A stretch of DNA of 64,000 nucleotides from an uncultured Candidatus Entotheonella sp. (GTDB taxonomy: Bacteria > Tectomicrobia > Entotheonellia > Entotheonellales > Entotheonellaceae): positions 669,300 to 733,299 of the forward strand of contig OX639990.1 of assembly GCA_951828535.1 (NCBI GenBank), given 5' to 3'. The translations under genes and the position numbers were made by a program. Numbering within the stretch: the first letter of the stretch is position 1; each line of letters begins with the position of its first letter. Below the pieces are notes generated by a model. That model had not been told where the DNA came from. It ran no database searches and was given only the letters and a program-made list of their open reading frames with translations. This document shows positions 54,325-63,403 of this stretch, piece after piece.

Positions 54325-55287
54325 CTAATTCAGGACCTCGTTCAACGTCGTCAGAATGTAATCGAAGAGGGTGAAATAATTGTCCGCTTCGGGCACACCG
54401 CCGACGTGCGCGGGTAGCTTCAGCACGGTGACGGGCTCGCCAATCCGATCCAGCACCTGACGGGCCACCGCACGCGGCGTGCGCGGATGATAGACCGGCG
54501 CGTGGATGATCAGACGAACGTCCAGCCGCACCATCGCGTTCACCAGATTACGGATCTCCAGCGGCGACGGCGCAATACCAGGCTTGGGTTCCACGTAACC
54601 TACGATGTCCAGGCCAAAACGCTTCAGTAGGTAGGACCACGTGCGATGATACGCTGCCAGTTTCTTGCCCTGTAGAGGCGCGGCCATTTCCTGCCAGCGC
54701 ACCATGGCCTCGTCGATGCGGCGCTTGAAATCCTCGGCGTTGGCCGTGAAGAAATCCGCCTCCTCCGGTGAGATGGCAATCAGGGCCCGCAGGATGCTGT
54801 CCGCCACGACCTTGGCATTGAGCGGGTCCAGCAGGTAGTGCGGATTACCCTGCAGGTGAATCTCGCCCCGAGAGCGGTCCACCGGTCCGGTCGGCACTTC
54901 CAGCACCTGGATGCCCTGCGAAGCGTCAACGTGTCCCGGCGCGCCGGGATAGATGAGCGGGTTGCGCGCGTCGATCACCAGGGAATCCGCCCAAACGTCG
55001 GCGAACAACCCGATGCGAACATAGCCATCGGCCCGCGACGCCTGGATGATCCAGGATGGGAACACCTCCTCGATGTAGAGCTCGGGCTCCTGGTATCCCG
55101 GCAGCGGCGAGTAGACCTGTACCCGGTCTTTGCCGATCTCTTTGGCAATGGCCGTAAAATCGGTCGAACTGCCGACCAGAAACGCCGAATGCCCATGCTC
55201 AGCGGCCCAACCGCCGGGCGCCAACACGAGTGCCAAGGCCAGAACACCTAGCAAAGCCGAACGCATAGTTGCAGAAAACGTAGTCAC
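54325..55287 (-). CDS. Metal ABC importer binding protein (ZnuA-like)
   Basis: A 320-aa cluster-9 metal-binding protein. Signal to about residue 29 (GGWAAEHGH). Metal-site His candidates: GNPHYLLDPLNA (the usual HxWLDP position), AAYHRTWSYLLKRFGL and IIHAPVYHPRTPRAV. The long His/Asp-rich loop of many ZnuA proteins is missing. The GTG start follows AGGAGG. It lies 12 bases after the permease-barrel fusion gene and completes an ABC importer with it and the ATPase. Zinc, manganese or another metal is possible. Confidence 0.86.
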   Translation of the reverse strand: MTTFSATMRSALLGVLALALVLAPGGWAAEHGHSAFLVGSSTDFTAIAKEIGKDRVQVYSPLPGYQEPELYIEEVFPSWIIQASRADGYVRIGLFADVWADSLVIDARNPLIYPGAPGHVDASQGIQVLEVPTGPVDRSRGEIHLQGNPHYLLDPLNAKVVADSILRALIAISPEEADFFTANAEDFKRRIDEAMVRWQEMAAPLQGKKLAAYHRTWSYLLKRFGLDIVGYVEPKPGIAPSPLEIRNLVNAMVRLDVRLIIHAPVYHPRTPRAVARQVLDRIGEPVTVLKLPAHVGGVPEADNYFTLFDYILTTLNEVLN

Positions 55288-55299
55288 TGGTGCTTCCTC

Positions 55300-57531
55300 C
55301 TAGAAAACGTCCGGACGCTCGTAGCCGATGATGAACAACGCCTGGAGAAGGAACTCCTGGGAATTCTCGGCGTAGCTGCGATGGGTGTGTTTGTATTGCG
55401 CCCGCAAGGTCAGAAAGGGGCTCGGATTAAAGGTGAGGATGGGTGAGAACGCCCACTCGGAACGATCTTCCAGTTCGTCGATTCCAAGGGTTTCGCCCTC
55501 CTCGACGCCAAGGTTGGCGCACAGCGAGTTGTAGAACCCGGGGCAATTGACCACGTCGAAGCGGGCACCAATGGCAAAATTGGCGTTGACTGCATACTGC
55601 GTCAGGGCGTAAGCGCCAAACTGGTTCAGGGTGCCGTCGTGGCGCTCGACGCTGGAATAGAACAGTTCGGCCAAGAAGCCGAAACTGTGCTCCAGGCTGT
55701 ACAACGGCGGCCGCCAATCGAACTCGAAGTGGAGGTTCATAAGCGTCGAGTCGAATTCTCCAACCAGACATCCGACGCAGCCCTCTTCATCATCGTCACC
55801 ATTGTCGTCGTCGTCGTCATCCTGGGCGACTACAGACATGCGCCCAAGGCCGTTACCGTTACCGTCGGCATCCCCATTGCCGTTACCATTGTCGTCAAAA
55901 TAACTGTCCAGCCGTTTACCCTTGGCATAGCTGAGTCCGAGTTCCAACCCTGCCCGCGGCGCCACCTCATAAAACAACTCGAACCGGGTGAACCAGACCG
56001 GCTCGGTGAGCTGCCCGCCGTGAAAGGCCGTCCCGTTTTCCCCGCTGTAAAGGCCAAACCACAGAACGTGCGTCATGCGTTCGGAAAACGGGCTGGCGAA
56101 CTGGTAGTTCAAGTTGACGCCGGGCTCCTTCCAGCCCTCCCCTTCGTCCCCGTAGAGTTGCGTGATGATGTTTGGCGGATCAATCTGGGGAAATTCGTCC
56201 GGGTCGTCGTCATTATATTCGCCGAAGCTGGTGCGCATCAGACCCAGCTTACCGCGCAGGCTGAACGGCAGTCTCGCAAACGTCAGGTGGGCCTCTTCGA
56301 ATTCCACCTCGCCCGGCGGTCCTTCCAATTCTTCCTCTCCATCCTCAAACTCTATTTCCGCCAAATGTTGGGCGCTGATGACCGCTTCCAAAACAGCGAA
56401 AGGGTCCACGGAGGCTCGGAAGCCCAATTCGACTTCACGGAGATTGAATCGGTTGTTGGAAAAACCTTCCTGCTCGGCTCGGCGGGCCAGACCGCCCGCG
56501 AGATAACTGCCTTGGAAGTTGCCCTCCACGCGCATTTCCGGGTTGAGCAGCAGGGCGCCCGGCAGCCGCAATTGCTGGCTGGCCAGGCTTTGGCGCAGGT
56601 CATCAATTTCCTGCTGCAATTCTTGCAGGCGTCTCTCGACGTCCGTGTCCTGGGCGGCAACGGAACCCGGCATCGCCAGGCTGAATGCTAACATCAGCAC
56701 CGCTGCCCCCGCCGCCAGACGTCCGGCGCTGCGATACAGGCCGCGCACCGTCAAAACGGCGAGCAGCATAACCACGCACGTGCCGGCCACCGCGGTGCCG
56801 GTGGGCAGGTCGATCCGTACGGCGAGATACAGGCCGAGCGGAACCGCGATAACACCGAAACCAATAGCCAGGGTAAACAAAGCCATCATCCTGTGCGCCA
56901 CAAGGCGCGCCGTCATGGCTGGTACTAGCAATAGTGCAAACACCAGTAACACCCCCATAGAATGAATGGAAAACGCGATCGCCAGACCGATGGTGAGGTA
57001 CAGCAGAAGGTCCCACCCGCGTACGTTGATTCCCTGAGCCTGGGCGGTTTCCGGGTCAAAAGATACGAACAGGAACTCCTTGTAGAAAACCACGTGTACG
57101 ATGGCCAGAACCGCCAGAAGCACGGCGAGCGCCACCATCTCCCCGGTGTGAACGGAGAGGATATTGCCGAACAGCACTTTCAGATTCCGCGCCTCGCCCA
57201 CGGGATTCTTGGCCACGCAAATGATGCCGAGGGCCGCCGCCATCACGTAGCTGGCGCCGATGACGCCCTCTTGCGGAACCCGCTGGCCGACACGGGTCAT
57301 TGCAAAACAGGCCACACCCGACAGGGTCGTCACCAGGGCCATAATCATGGGGTGCACGTCGATGAGCAAAGCCACCGCCACACCCAGTGAAGCAAGCTGG
57401 GCCAGCGTAATGCCGACGAACACGATGCGCTTGAGCAGGACGTACACCCCCACCAGGGCACACATGGCCGCCGACAACGTTCCGGCGATGAGCGCCGACT
57501 GGAAGAATGGGTAGGAAAGCATTTCCCACAT
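55300..57531 (-). CDS. ABC-3 metal permease fused to an outer-membrane beta-barrel protein
   Basis: One open frame of 743 residues. Residues 1-265 are a ZnuB/ABC-3 permease (about eight helices; FVGITLAQLASLGVA, FLFVSFDPETAQAQG and ALLLVPAMTARLV are typical). Residues 266-294 form a second, internal signal peptide (RSAGRLAAGAAVLMLAFSLA, ending SVAA). Residues 295-322 are a coiled coil (RRLQELQQEIDDLRQSL), and 330-743 resemble a porin-like barrel ending in aromatic ERPDVF. Loop 546-584 is rich in Asp, Asn and Gly with poly-Asp and CVGC. Inner- and outer-membrane parts in one chain imply cleavage at the internal signal, or internal initiation. Confidence 0.85.
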   Translation of the reverse strand: MWEMLSYPFFQSALIAGTLSAAMCALVGVYVLLKRIVFVGITLAQLASLGVAVALLIDVHPMIMALVTTLSGVACFAMTRVGQRVPQEGVIGASYVMAAALGIICVAKNPVGEARNLKVLFGNILSVHTGEMVALAVLLAVLAIVHVVFYKEFLFVSFDPETAQAQGINVRGWDLLLYLTIGLAIAFSIHSMGVLLVFALLLVPAMTARLVAHRMMALFTLAIGFGVIAVPLGLYLAVRIDLPTGTAVAGTCVVMLLAVLTVRGLYRSAGRLAAGAAVLMLAFSLAMPGSVAAQDTDVERRLQELQQEIDDLRQSLASQQLRLPGALLLNPEMRVEGNFQGSYLAGGLARRAEQEGFSNNRFNLREVELGFRASVDPFAVLEAVISAQHLAEIEFEDGEEELEGPPGEVEFEEAHLTFARLPFSLRGKLGLMRTSFGEYNDDDPDEFPQIDPPNIITQLYGDEGEGWKEPGVNLNYQFASPFSERMTHVLWFGLYSGENGTAFHGGQLTEPVWFTRFELFYEVAPRAGLELGLSYAKGKRLDSYFDDNGNGNGDADGNGNGLGRMSVVAQDDDDDDNGDDDEEGCVGCLVGEFDSTLMNLHFEFDWRPPLYSLEHSFGFLAELFYSSVERHDGTLNQFGAYALTQYAVNANFAIGARFDVVNCPGFYNSLCANLGVEEGETLGIDELEDRSEWAFSPILTFNPSPFLTLRAQYKHTHRSYAENSQEFLLQALFIIGYERPDVF

Positions 57532-57551
57532 CGCGTTAACTCCCCGCAGTC

Positions 57552-58292
57552 TCAGACGATGAACCGCCGGCCCTCGACTTCGTGCACCTGCAACTCGACG
57601 CCGTATACGTCACTGAGTTGCCGGGCCTCCAAAAATTCCGCTGGCGAGCCGCTAATGACCTGCCCACCCGCAACAATGGCAACTGTGGAACCGTAGCGCC
57701 CGATCAGGTTTAAGTCGTGTGTGGCCAGCATAACCGTCAGCCTTCGGGCCTCGTGCTGCTCGCTAATCACAGACATGAGCCGTTTCTCAGCGGCCAGGTC
57801 CATGGCGCTGGTGGGTTCGTCAAGCACCAGGACGTGCGGCTCGGTGGCCAAAGCACGGGCCAGAAGAACTCGCTGTTTCTGACCGCCTGACAAATCCTGA
57901 AAGGACGCGTCAGCGAGATGCTCAAGCTGCACGTGCCCAAGACACGCCAGTGCCGCACGCCGGTCCGCCAGCGTCGGACGCCGGCCCGGCCCGAGCAGCC
58001 GGTAACGCCCCATGAGCACAACGTCGAGCACCGACAACGGGAAAAACGGATCAACCGCCTTTTCCTGCGGCACGTAGCCGAATACCACGTCGGCAGCGCC
58101 GTCGGGGGGATTGATCCGCCTCTCTCCGCGCTGCGGCCTGATCAGGCCCAACAAGCCGCGCAGCAAGGTAGTCTTGCCCGCGCCGTTGGGTCCGACAAGG
58201 CCGACGAAATCTCCCGTCGCAAGGGAGAATTGCACCCCTTGCAGGACACTTGTGCGGCCGTACCCGAAGTTCGCATCCCGTATGTCAATCAA
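57552..58292 (-). CDS. Metal ABC importer ATPase (ZnuC-like)
   Basis: A 246-aa ATPase: Walker A GPNGAGKTT, Q-loop YVPQEKAVDPFFPLSV, signature LSGGQKQRVLL, Walker B LVLDEPTSAMD and switch His in LATHDLNLI. The PQEKAVDPFFPLSVLDVV stretch is typical of manganese/zinc importers. A TTG at 58292 fits AGGAG seven bases upstream; GTG at 58307 is the alternative start. It precedes the permease fusion by 20 bases and leads the three-gene importer operon. Confidence 0.88.
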   Translation of the reverse strand: MIDIRDANFGYGRTSVLQGVQFSLATGDFVGLVGPNGAGKTTLLRGLLGLIRPQRGERRINPPDGAADVVFGYVPQEKAVDPFFPLSVLDVVLMGRYRLLGPGRRPTLADRRAALACLGHVQLEHLADASFQDLSGGQKQRVLLARALATEPHVLVLDEPTSAMDLAAEKRLMSVISEQHEARRLTVMLATHDLNLIGRYGSTVAIVAGGQVISGSPAEFLEARQLSDVYGVELQVHEVEGRRFIV

Positions 58293-58664
58293 ACGTTCGC
58301 TCCTCACTGGCCAACGTGCTCCAATTTCTAGGGAAGGTCAGAATAAATCGGCTCAAGGCCGCAACCTCTAAACCTCTAACGGTAGCGTCTCGAACCGCCA
58401 ATTCCCATCATTCCGGTGGAAGCCAGAGTCCATTAGCTTCCCGACCGCGCAGGGTTTGCGCCGGAATGAACATTTGGGGTTGTCAGTACACAGCCCGCGT
58501 CTGAGCGATTTCCTCAGACCTTCCCGAAGCGCGCAGCTATGAGGTAGAGCGGCTTCCTGCATCACCATATACCCATGTCCATGATGAATCGGCAACGGCG
58601 AAAGAGGGCTCAAATCCCCATTGAAGCCGTATGGCCAAGACGTTGTGGCCAGGTGGCTACAATC
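58293..58664. other. Intergenic stretch with an extragenic palindrome
   Basis: TCATTCCGG (58408-58416) and CCGGAATGA (58461-58469) form a 9-bp inverted repeat. No gene or clear promoter is supported in the 370 bases between the importer operon and the two-component system. Confidence 0.45.
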
Positions 58665-59330
58665 TCACGGATCAATGAGCCCGAGGCGGATAGCTTCCAC
58701 AACCGCGCGGGTGCGGTCTGAAACCTGAAGGGTGGTAAAAATATGCTGGAGGTACTTCTTCACAGTGCCTAAGCTGCAGCGCAACTGCAAGCTGATTTCC
58801 TTATTGCTGAGGCCGTCGGCCAGTAACAGAAGCAGTTCGCGTTCGACCGGGCTAAGCGACGCAGGGCCACATGGTGCCGGCGTGTGAGCGGCGTTGAACG
58901 GCACCCGTTGGGATTTGCTCAACAACACAGGGGTGGGCGCCGCCGATGGGTTGAGCACGGTACGAATCGCCGTGAGGAGATCGTGGCGATTCGCCTCTTT
59001 GAGCACATATCCGGCAGCACCGGCTGCAATGGCGCGGGAAATGTATTCGGGGTTGTCGTGCATGGTCACCATGATCACGCTGGTGTCGGGCGACACCACC
59101 TTAATCTGATTCAGGACTGCCAGGCCATTCCCATCGGGCATGCGGATGTCGAGCAGCATGACCTCCGGCTGCAGCGCCTGCGCTTGCGCCACCGCCTCCG
59201 CGCCGGTACCGGCCTCGCCGATAACATCCATGTCCGCAGCCGTCAAAAGGACGCTCCGCAGACCTTCCCGCACCACCGGGTGATCGTCGGCTATCACGAC
59301 CTGAATGCGGCGCTGATCTGCTTGGCTCAT
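58665..59330 (-). CDS. NarL/LuxR-type response regulator
   Basis: A 221-aa regulator. Receiver domain: acidic pair in VVIADDHPVVREGL, phospho-acceptor Asp61 in LLDIRMPDG, then VTMHDNPEY and YVLKEAN. C-terminal LuxR helix-turn-helix: LSPVERELLLLLADGLSNKE then LQLRCSLGTVKKYLQHIFTTL. ATG 59330 overlaps the kinase stop by ATGA. NarL-type regulators control PQQ-alcohol dehydrogenases in pseudomonads, so the flanking importer or the dehydrogenase at 61 kb are candidate targets (inference). Confidence 0.92.
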   Translation of the reverse strand: MSQADQRRIQVVIADDHPVVREGLRSVLLTAADMDVIGEAGTGAEAVAQAQALQPEVMLLDIRMPDGNGLAVLNQIKVVSPDTSVIMVTMHDNPEYISRAIAAGAAGYVLKEANRHDLLTAIRTVLNPSAAPTPVLLSKSQRVPFNAAHTPAPCGPASLSPVERELLLLLADGLSNKEISLQLRCSLGTVKKYLQHIFTTLQVSDRTRAVVEAIRLGLIDP

Positions 59331-60574
59331 ACGGCTTCTCCATGCTGCAGAGGAATCCGCAGCCGCACGGTCGTGCCGCGGCCCGGCCGACTTTCGATGC
59401 TGCACACGCCACCCAACAGCCGAGCCCGCTCCCGCATGCCCATGAGACCAATGCCTTGAGAATCGGACTGGATATGGGCGTACTCAAACCCTTTCCCCCA
59501 ATCTTGGACGTAGACAACCAGCAGGTCGTCCTTTTCGCCTTCGGTATGCAGGCTGAGACGCACCATGGCCGTCTGCGCGTGTTTCCAGGCATTCGTCAGC
59601 GCCTCTTGCAGAATGCGGAAGAGGGCGGTTTCCTCATCCCGGGAGAGATTCAGGGCGGCGACCTCGGCGTGATAGTCGATTTCCCAGCCAGCGTCTTTGC
59701 CCAATTCGTTGAGATACTGCTGCACGGCAGGGATCAGGCCCAGGGTTTCGAGGTTAACCGGGCGTAGCTGGGTCATAAGCCGCCGGGTCTCGACAATCGC
59801 TTGACGGAGCTTGGCGCGGCCACGACTCAATTGGTCCTCAGCCGGAGAGGCGTCATCGCGCCAGAGGTAGTCGAACGCTTCCAGATGATGTTGCGCGCCC
59901 ACCATCAACTGCGCGATGCCGTCGTGGATGTCGAAAGCGATCTTGCGGCGTTCCTGCTCCTGGCTGCGCCGCTCCGTGATGTCCGACACCGTCACCATCA
60001 GCGCCGCGGCGCCGTCCCACGTGATACGCAGCGGCAGGCTTTCGAGCCACAACGTGGTACCGTCCCGGTGCATGCCGTGCCATTCGTAGCGCCGCGGCTC
60101 GGCATGACCCGACAATGCTGCGGCGCTGTAAGCTGTCAGGCGTGCCTCCTCATGGGGCGCGTAGAGCTGTTCTACTTCCTCGTCGATTAGCGCTTCGGGA
60201 CATTCATAACCAAACAGCCGGCCCAAAGCCCGATTCGCGAATCGTATAACGCCTTCCTGAGCGATATAGATACCCTGCGCCGAAGCTTCCACCAAGGTGC
60301 GGTAACGGGCCTCGCTGTCTGTCAACTCCTTCTCGACCTGCCGGCGCTCGACGACCTCCCGGAGCAATTCGCGGCAGCGTCGATAGGCAAACCAAGCGCA
60401 GGACAGCGCCACGAAAAAGAGGAAGAAGGGGGTCTCATCAAGCTCCCAGGATTCCAGAGGGCGGGTGTATTGAACAAGCCTCTCATGCAGGTCAAAGGTG
60501 ACGGTGAGGAACGAGGCGAGCAGAACCGCAATGATCATCCAGGTGACGTCGTAGATAATTCTTGCTCTTCTCAC
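59327..60574 (-). CDS. PAS sensor histidine kinase (HisKA_3)
   Basis: A 415-aa kinase. Two transmembrane helices (about 10-27 and 47-64) bracket a short periplasmic loop; a PAS domain spans about 85-200; the HisKA_3 phospho-His is His217 in KIAFDIHDGIAQLM; the ATPase domain has FRILQEALTNAWKHA (N-box) and GIGLMGMRERARLLGG. The GTG start follows GAGGGG. It is the partner of the regulator downstream. The small periplasmic part suggests sensing through the PAS domain or the membrane. Confidence 0.92.
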   Translation of the reverse strand: MRRARIIYDVTWMIIAVLLASFLTVTFDLHERLVQYTRPLESWELDETPFFLFFVALSCAWFAYRRCRELLREVVERRQVEKELTDSEARYRTLVEASAQGIYIAQEGVIRFANRALGRLFGYECPEALIDEEVEQLYAPHEEARLTAYSAAALSGHAEPRRYEWHGMHRDGTTLWLESLPLRITWDGAAALMVTVSDITERRSQEQERRKIAFDIHDGIAQLMVGAQHHLEAFDYLWRDDASPAEDQLSRGRAKLRQAIVETRRLMTQLRPVNLETLGLIPAVQQYLNELGKDAGWEIDYHAEVAALNLSRDEETALFRILQEALTNAWKHAQTAMVRLSLHTEGEKDDLLVVYVQDWGKGFEYAHIQSDSQGIGLMGMRERARLLGGVCSIESRPGRGTTVRLRIPLQHGEAV

Positions 60575-61036
60575 GATCCCCTCAGAGACTATCAGGGTTG
60601 AACGATCATTCCGCAGGCCGGCCGCACGTGACTTGGCCGGTCCTTGTGGATCAGCAGATCCAACAACGGATGCGTGCAGGCTGAACGATCCGCGTCCGGG
60701 TAACTGGGCATCATAGCCTAATCGCCTTCAGGTATACGAATCCCAGTTTTCCTCTGATGGTCCATTTGCCTGCATCCCACCTCTGTGGCTTGGCCAATTA
60801 AGGCGGAGACCGACGATACAGGAGCGCAGATCGGGCTGGCAAAGCGGAATCGGGCTTGACACGGTTGGCTGGGACGATTATAAACTTTCGACCTATCCAA
60901 TATACAAAGCATGAACCGCAGTCTGCTCATACTGGGGTCGGGTTTGGCTATTGGATTCGAATATCGTTGAGACGCCTCCCTTGCACGGGAGGAAATTCAG
61001 CGACCAATGGAGTTGTATTTGCACTAAGGAGGGATT
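60575..61036. other. Divergent regulatory region and leader of the second PQQ dehydrogenase
   Basis: The 462 bases hold the promoter at 60856-60884 and a leader of about 145 bases with hairpin CCTCCC-TTGCAC-GGGAGG (60975-60992). A 19-codon frame at 60911 (MNRSLLILGSGLAIGFEYR) has no good RBS and is probably not translated. Confidence 0.5.
60856..60884 (+). promoter_or_regulatory. Near-consensus sigma70 promoter
   Basis: TTGACA (60856-60861), a 17-base spacer and TATAAA (60879-60884) point at the second PQQ dehydrogenase gene, with an expected start near 60891. A match this close suggests high basal expression, or expression held down by a regulator. Confidence 0.75.
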
Positions 61037-62833
61037 ATGTGCAAGGGAATGACAAGATTTGGTAAGACCCTGGCGTTCCTGGCGATTGCCAGCCTGTTTG
61101 TGGCTCCGGCTGCGATGGCGATGAGCCACGGCAGCTCGAGCGCCGACAGCATCCGGAACTGCCCGGCTGAGAACTGGTGCGCGTACCACCGCACCACCGA
61201 TAAAGCTTGGCGTCACAGCCCGCTGGATCAGATCAACAAGGACAACGTGTCCCAGCTTCTCCCGGCGTGGATCTTCCTGCCTGGCGGCGGCGGCACCGGC
61301 AGCGGTAACGCCGGTTTGCACAGCACGCCGATAGCCATTGGTGGCAATGTTTACCTGCCCGCCAACCCGTCCACGATTTGGAAGATCAACGGCGCGACAG
61401 GTGAGCGCATCTGGGCCTTCGTGCCGGAAATGGACGAGGCCGTTGTGGCGCGCTCCGTCTTCGCCCACTCCCGCGGCACCTCCATTGGCGACGGGCGCCT
61501 CTATATGGGCCTGGCCGATGGCCGCGTGGTGGCGATTGACGAAAACACCGCCGAGATCATCTGGGATCGCAAGCTGGTCAATTCCCAGAAGGACACCGCT
61601 GGCTTCAGCGGCGCCGCCACTTTCGTCAATTCCGACCTGCTCGTCATTGGTCAGAACGGCGGCGAGTATCCGATTGAAGGCCGTATCTTCGGTCTCAATC
61701 CCAATACGGGCGACTTGAAGTGGACCTTTTACACCACCGGCCGCGGCGACCCTGCAGCCCTCGCAACCTGGGGCGGTGACTCGTGGAAATACGGCGGCGG
61801 CGGCTCCTGGCAGCCCGGCACCGTTGATTACGCCAACAACCAGATCCTGATCGGTACGAGCAATCCGGATCCTGACTACGACTATTGCGGCGACACGTGC
61901 CGTGACCCGAACACCAACGGCTGGCGCCCTGGCGACAACCTTTACACCTCCTCGACGGTCGCCCTGGACCTGGATTCCGGCAAACTGAACTGGTACTTCC
62001 AGGAAGCCCCGAGCGATCCCTACGACTACGACGCCTCTCCTGGCGAGTACGTCCTGTTCGAAGACAACGGCCAGACCCTGGTTCTGCACCCTGGCAAGAA
62101 CGGTTTCAACCACGTGCACGAGCCGAAGAGCGGCAAGCCCGTGAACATTTACCCGGCCCAGAAGTCGCAGAACTGGACGAGCGGTTTCAATCTTGAAACG
62201 GGCGAGTTCGAGAACATGCTGTGGCCCAAGGCTGGCGAGCGCACGCTGGTTTGCCCGGCTATCGACGGCGGCCATAGCTGGAATGCCGGTACTTACGATC
62301 CGCAGAGGGGTCTGCACTATCGTGTGGTCAACGAATGGTGCATGTGGCTGACGGTTGCCCCCGAGGGCGGCGGCACCACCATCTCCTTCGGTACCGAGAC
62401 GCGCGTGACCGAGCCGTTCGCGCAGGTGTTCATGGCTGCCGAATGGGTGGGCACGCATCCGCCGGGCGAGCAGGCGCACGGACGCATCACCGCTCGTAAC
62501 CCGGTGACCGCCGAGCTTACGTGGGACAAGCGTTATGACATCATCCCGCACTCGGCGCTGATGTCCACCGCCAGCGGCCTGATTTTCAACGGCACCATGG
62601 ACGGTTGGGCGGAAGCCCTGGATGCCGATAGCGGCGACACCCTGTGGCGTTTCAACAACGGTACCGGCCACAACGGCGGTATCATTTCCTACGACGCCGG
62701 CGGCAAGCAGTACGTATCGATGGTAGTCGGTCATGGCACCTACGTTGCTGGCGCAGTGCTGGCCCTGTTCGGGGATGCAGACCTGATCAACTATCAGTCG
62801 ACCGCAGCGCTCGTCACGTTCGCGCTCCCGTAA
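61037..62833 (+). CDS. Divergent lanthanide-type PQQ-dependent alcohol dehydrogenase
   Basis: A 598-aa periplasmic quinoprotein. Signal peptide to about residue 28 (AMAMS). The metal/PQQ site can be placed at Glu210 (NGGEYPIEG), Asn276 (IGTSNPDP), catalytic Asp330 and Asp332 in DPYDYDASP; the D-x-D pair again marks a lanthanide-type enzyme. It lacks the vicinal Cys pair of methanol dehydrogenases but has Cys284/Cys288 (YCGDTCRD) and several other Cys. Glu-Asn and Asn-Asp spacings differ from XoxF, so it is a separate subfamily. AAGGAGG precedes the ATG. The substrate is unknown. Confidence 0.88.
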   Translation: MCKGMTRFGKTLAFLAIASLFVAPAAMAMSHGSSSADSIRNCPAENWCAYHRTTDKAWRHSPLDQINKDNVSQLLPAWIFLPGGGGTGSGNAGLHSTPIAIGGNVYLPANPSTIWKINGATGERIWAFVPEMDEAVVARSVFAHSRGTSIGDGRLYMGLADGRVVAIDENTAEIIWDRKLVNSQKDTAGFSGAATFVNSDLLVIGQNGGEYPIEGRIFGLNPNTGDLKWTFYTTGRGDPAALATWGGDSWKYGGGGSWQPGTVDYANNQILIGTSNPDPDYDYCGDTCRDPNTNGWRPGDNLYTSSTVALDLDSGKLNWYFQEAPSDPYDYDASPGEYVLFEDNGQTLVLHPGKNGFNHVHEPKSGKPVNIYPAQKSQNWTSGFNLETGEFENMLWPKAGERTLVCPAIDGGHSWNAGTYDPQRGLHYRVVNEWCMWLTVAPEGGGTTISFGTETRVTEPFAQVFMAAEWVGTHPPGEQAHGRITARNPVTAELTWDKRYDIIPHSALMSTASGLIFNGTMDGWAEALDADSGDTLWRFNNGTGHNGGIISYDAGGKQYVSMVVGHGTYVAGAVLALFGDADLINYQSTAALVTFALP

Positions 62834-62849
62834 ACACGGGCTGACGACG

Positions 62850-62890
62850 GCGGGGCTGGAAACGCAAGGCTTTCCGGTCCCGCTTTTTTT
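62850..62890 (+). terminator. Rho-independent terminator after the PQQ dehydrogenase
   Basis: GCGGGGCTGGAAA (62850-62862) pairs with TTTCCGGTCCCGC (62871-62883), with two non-Watson-Crick positions, and seven T's follow (62884-62890). It probably ends most transcripts and lets only a fraction reach the cytochrome gene. Confidence 0.8.
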
Positions 62891-62920
62891 CTGTTTGCTG
62901 TAGGGGAAGGAGAAACAGAC

Positions 62921-63379
62921 GTGATAACCAACTCGGGCATGACTCGGGTGGGGTTTCTTGCCACTGTTGTTTTGGTGCTGGGCGTGCTTATGCTTCACGG
63001 TCCCATGGACGCGCTGGCTGCCGAGGAATGCACGGACGGAACAAACACCCTGACGTTTCCTGAAAATCCGCTGCCGTCGTCGAATCCCTACTCGGGGCAG
63101 TGCGACGCGGCCCTCGAAGGGGGCAAGCTCTATTTTACCTGGTGCGTGCAGTGCCACGGGGTGAAAGCCGACGGCATCTCGCCGCGCTGGGGCGGCTATG
63201 CCAAGGACTTGCGCCGCTTCTGGGCCGGCTACAGCCAGTTCATGACCATCGTCATAGCCGGCAGACCCAAGTTGAAAATGCCGCCGTGGGCCGGCGTGCT
63301 GAATGCCAAACAGATTTCCTACATCGGCGTCTATCTGGAAACGCTCGCTCTGGACGGGGCCAACTGGAAAGACTACTAA
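62921..63379 (+). CDS. Cytochrome c paired with the second PQQ dehydrogenase
   Basis: A 152-aa exported monohaem cytochrome c. Signal peptide to about residue 33 (DALAAEECT). Haem motif CVQCH near residue 71 with the class I pattern GGKLYFTWCVQCHGVKADG; the axial Met is probably in KLKMPPWAGVL. The GTG start follows AAGGAG. It is the likely electron acceptor of the enzyme encoded just upstream and is not closely similar to XoxG at 44 kb. Confidence 0.88.
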   Translation: MITNSGMTRVGFLATVVLVLGVLMLHGPMDALAAEECTDGTNTLTFPENPLPSSNPYSGQCDAALEGGKLYFTWCVQCHGVKADGISPRWGGYAKDLRRFWAGYSQFMTIVIAGRPKLKMPPWAGVLNAKQISYIGVYLETLALDGANWKDY

Positions 63380-63403
63380 TTGCCGGAAGAAAGGGGGTGA
63401 GCC

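Noticed and set aside
60911-60970. Leader peptide MNRSLLILGSGLAIGFEYR considered as PqqA
   Set aside because: PqqA needs Glu and Tyr three residues apart; here they are adjacent, and the RBS is poor.
60893-63157. A 754-codon open frame on the minus strand opposite the second PQQ dehydrogenase
   Set aside because: It is antisense to a clearly conserved quinoprotein and cytochrome gene, its composition is that of a GC-rich shadow frame, and it has no family motifs.
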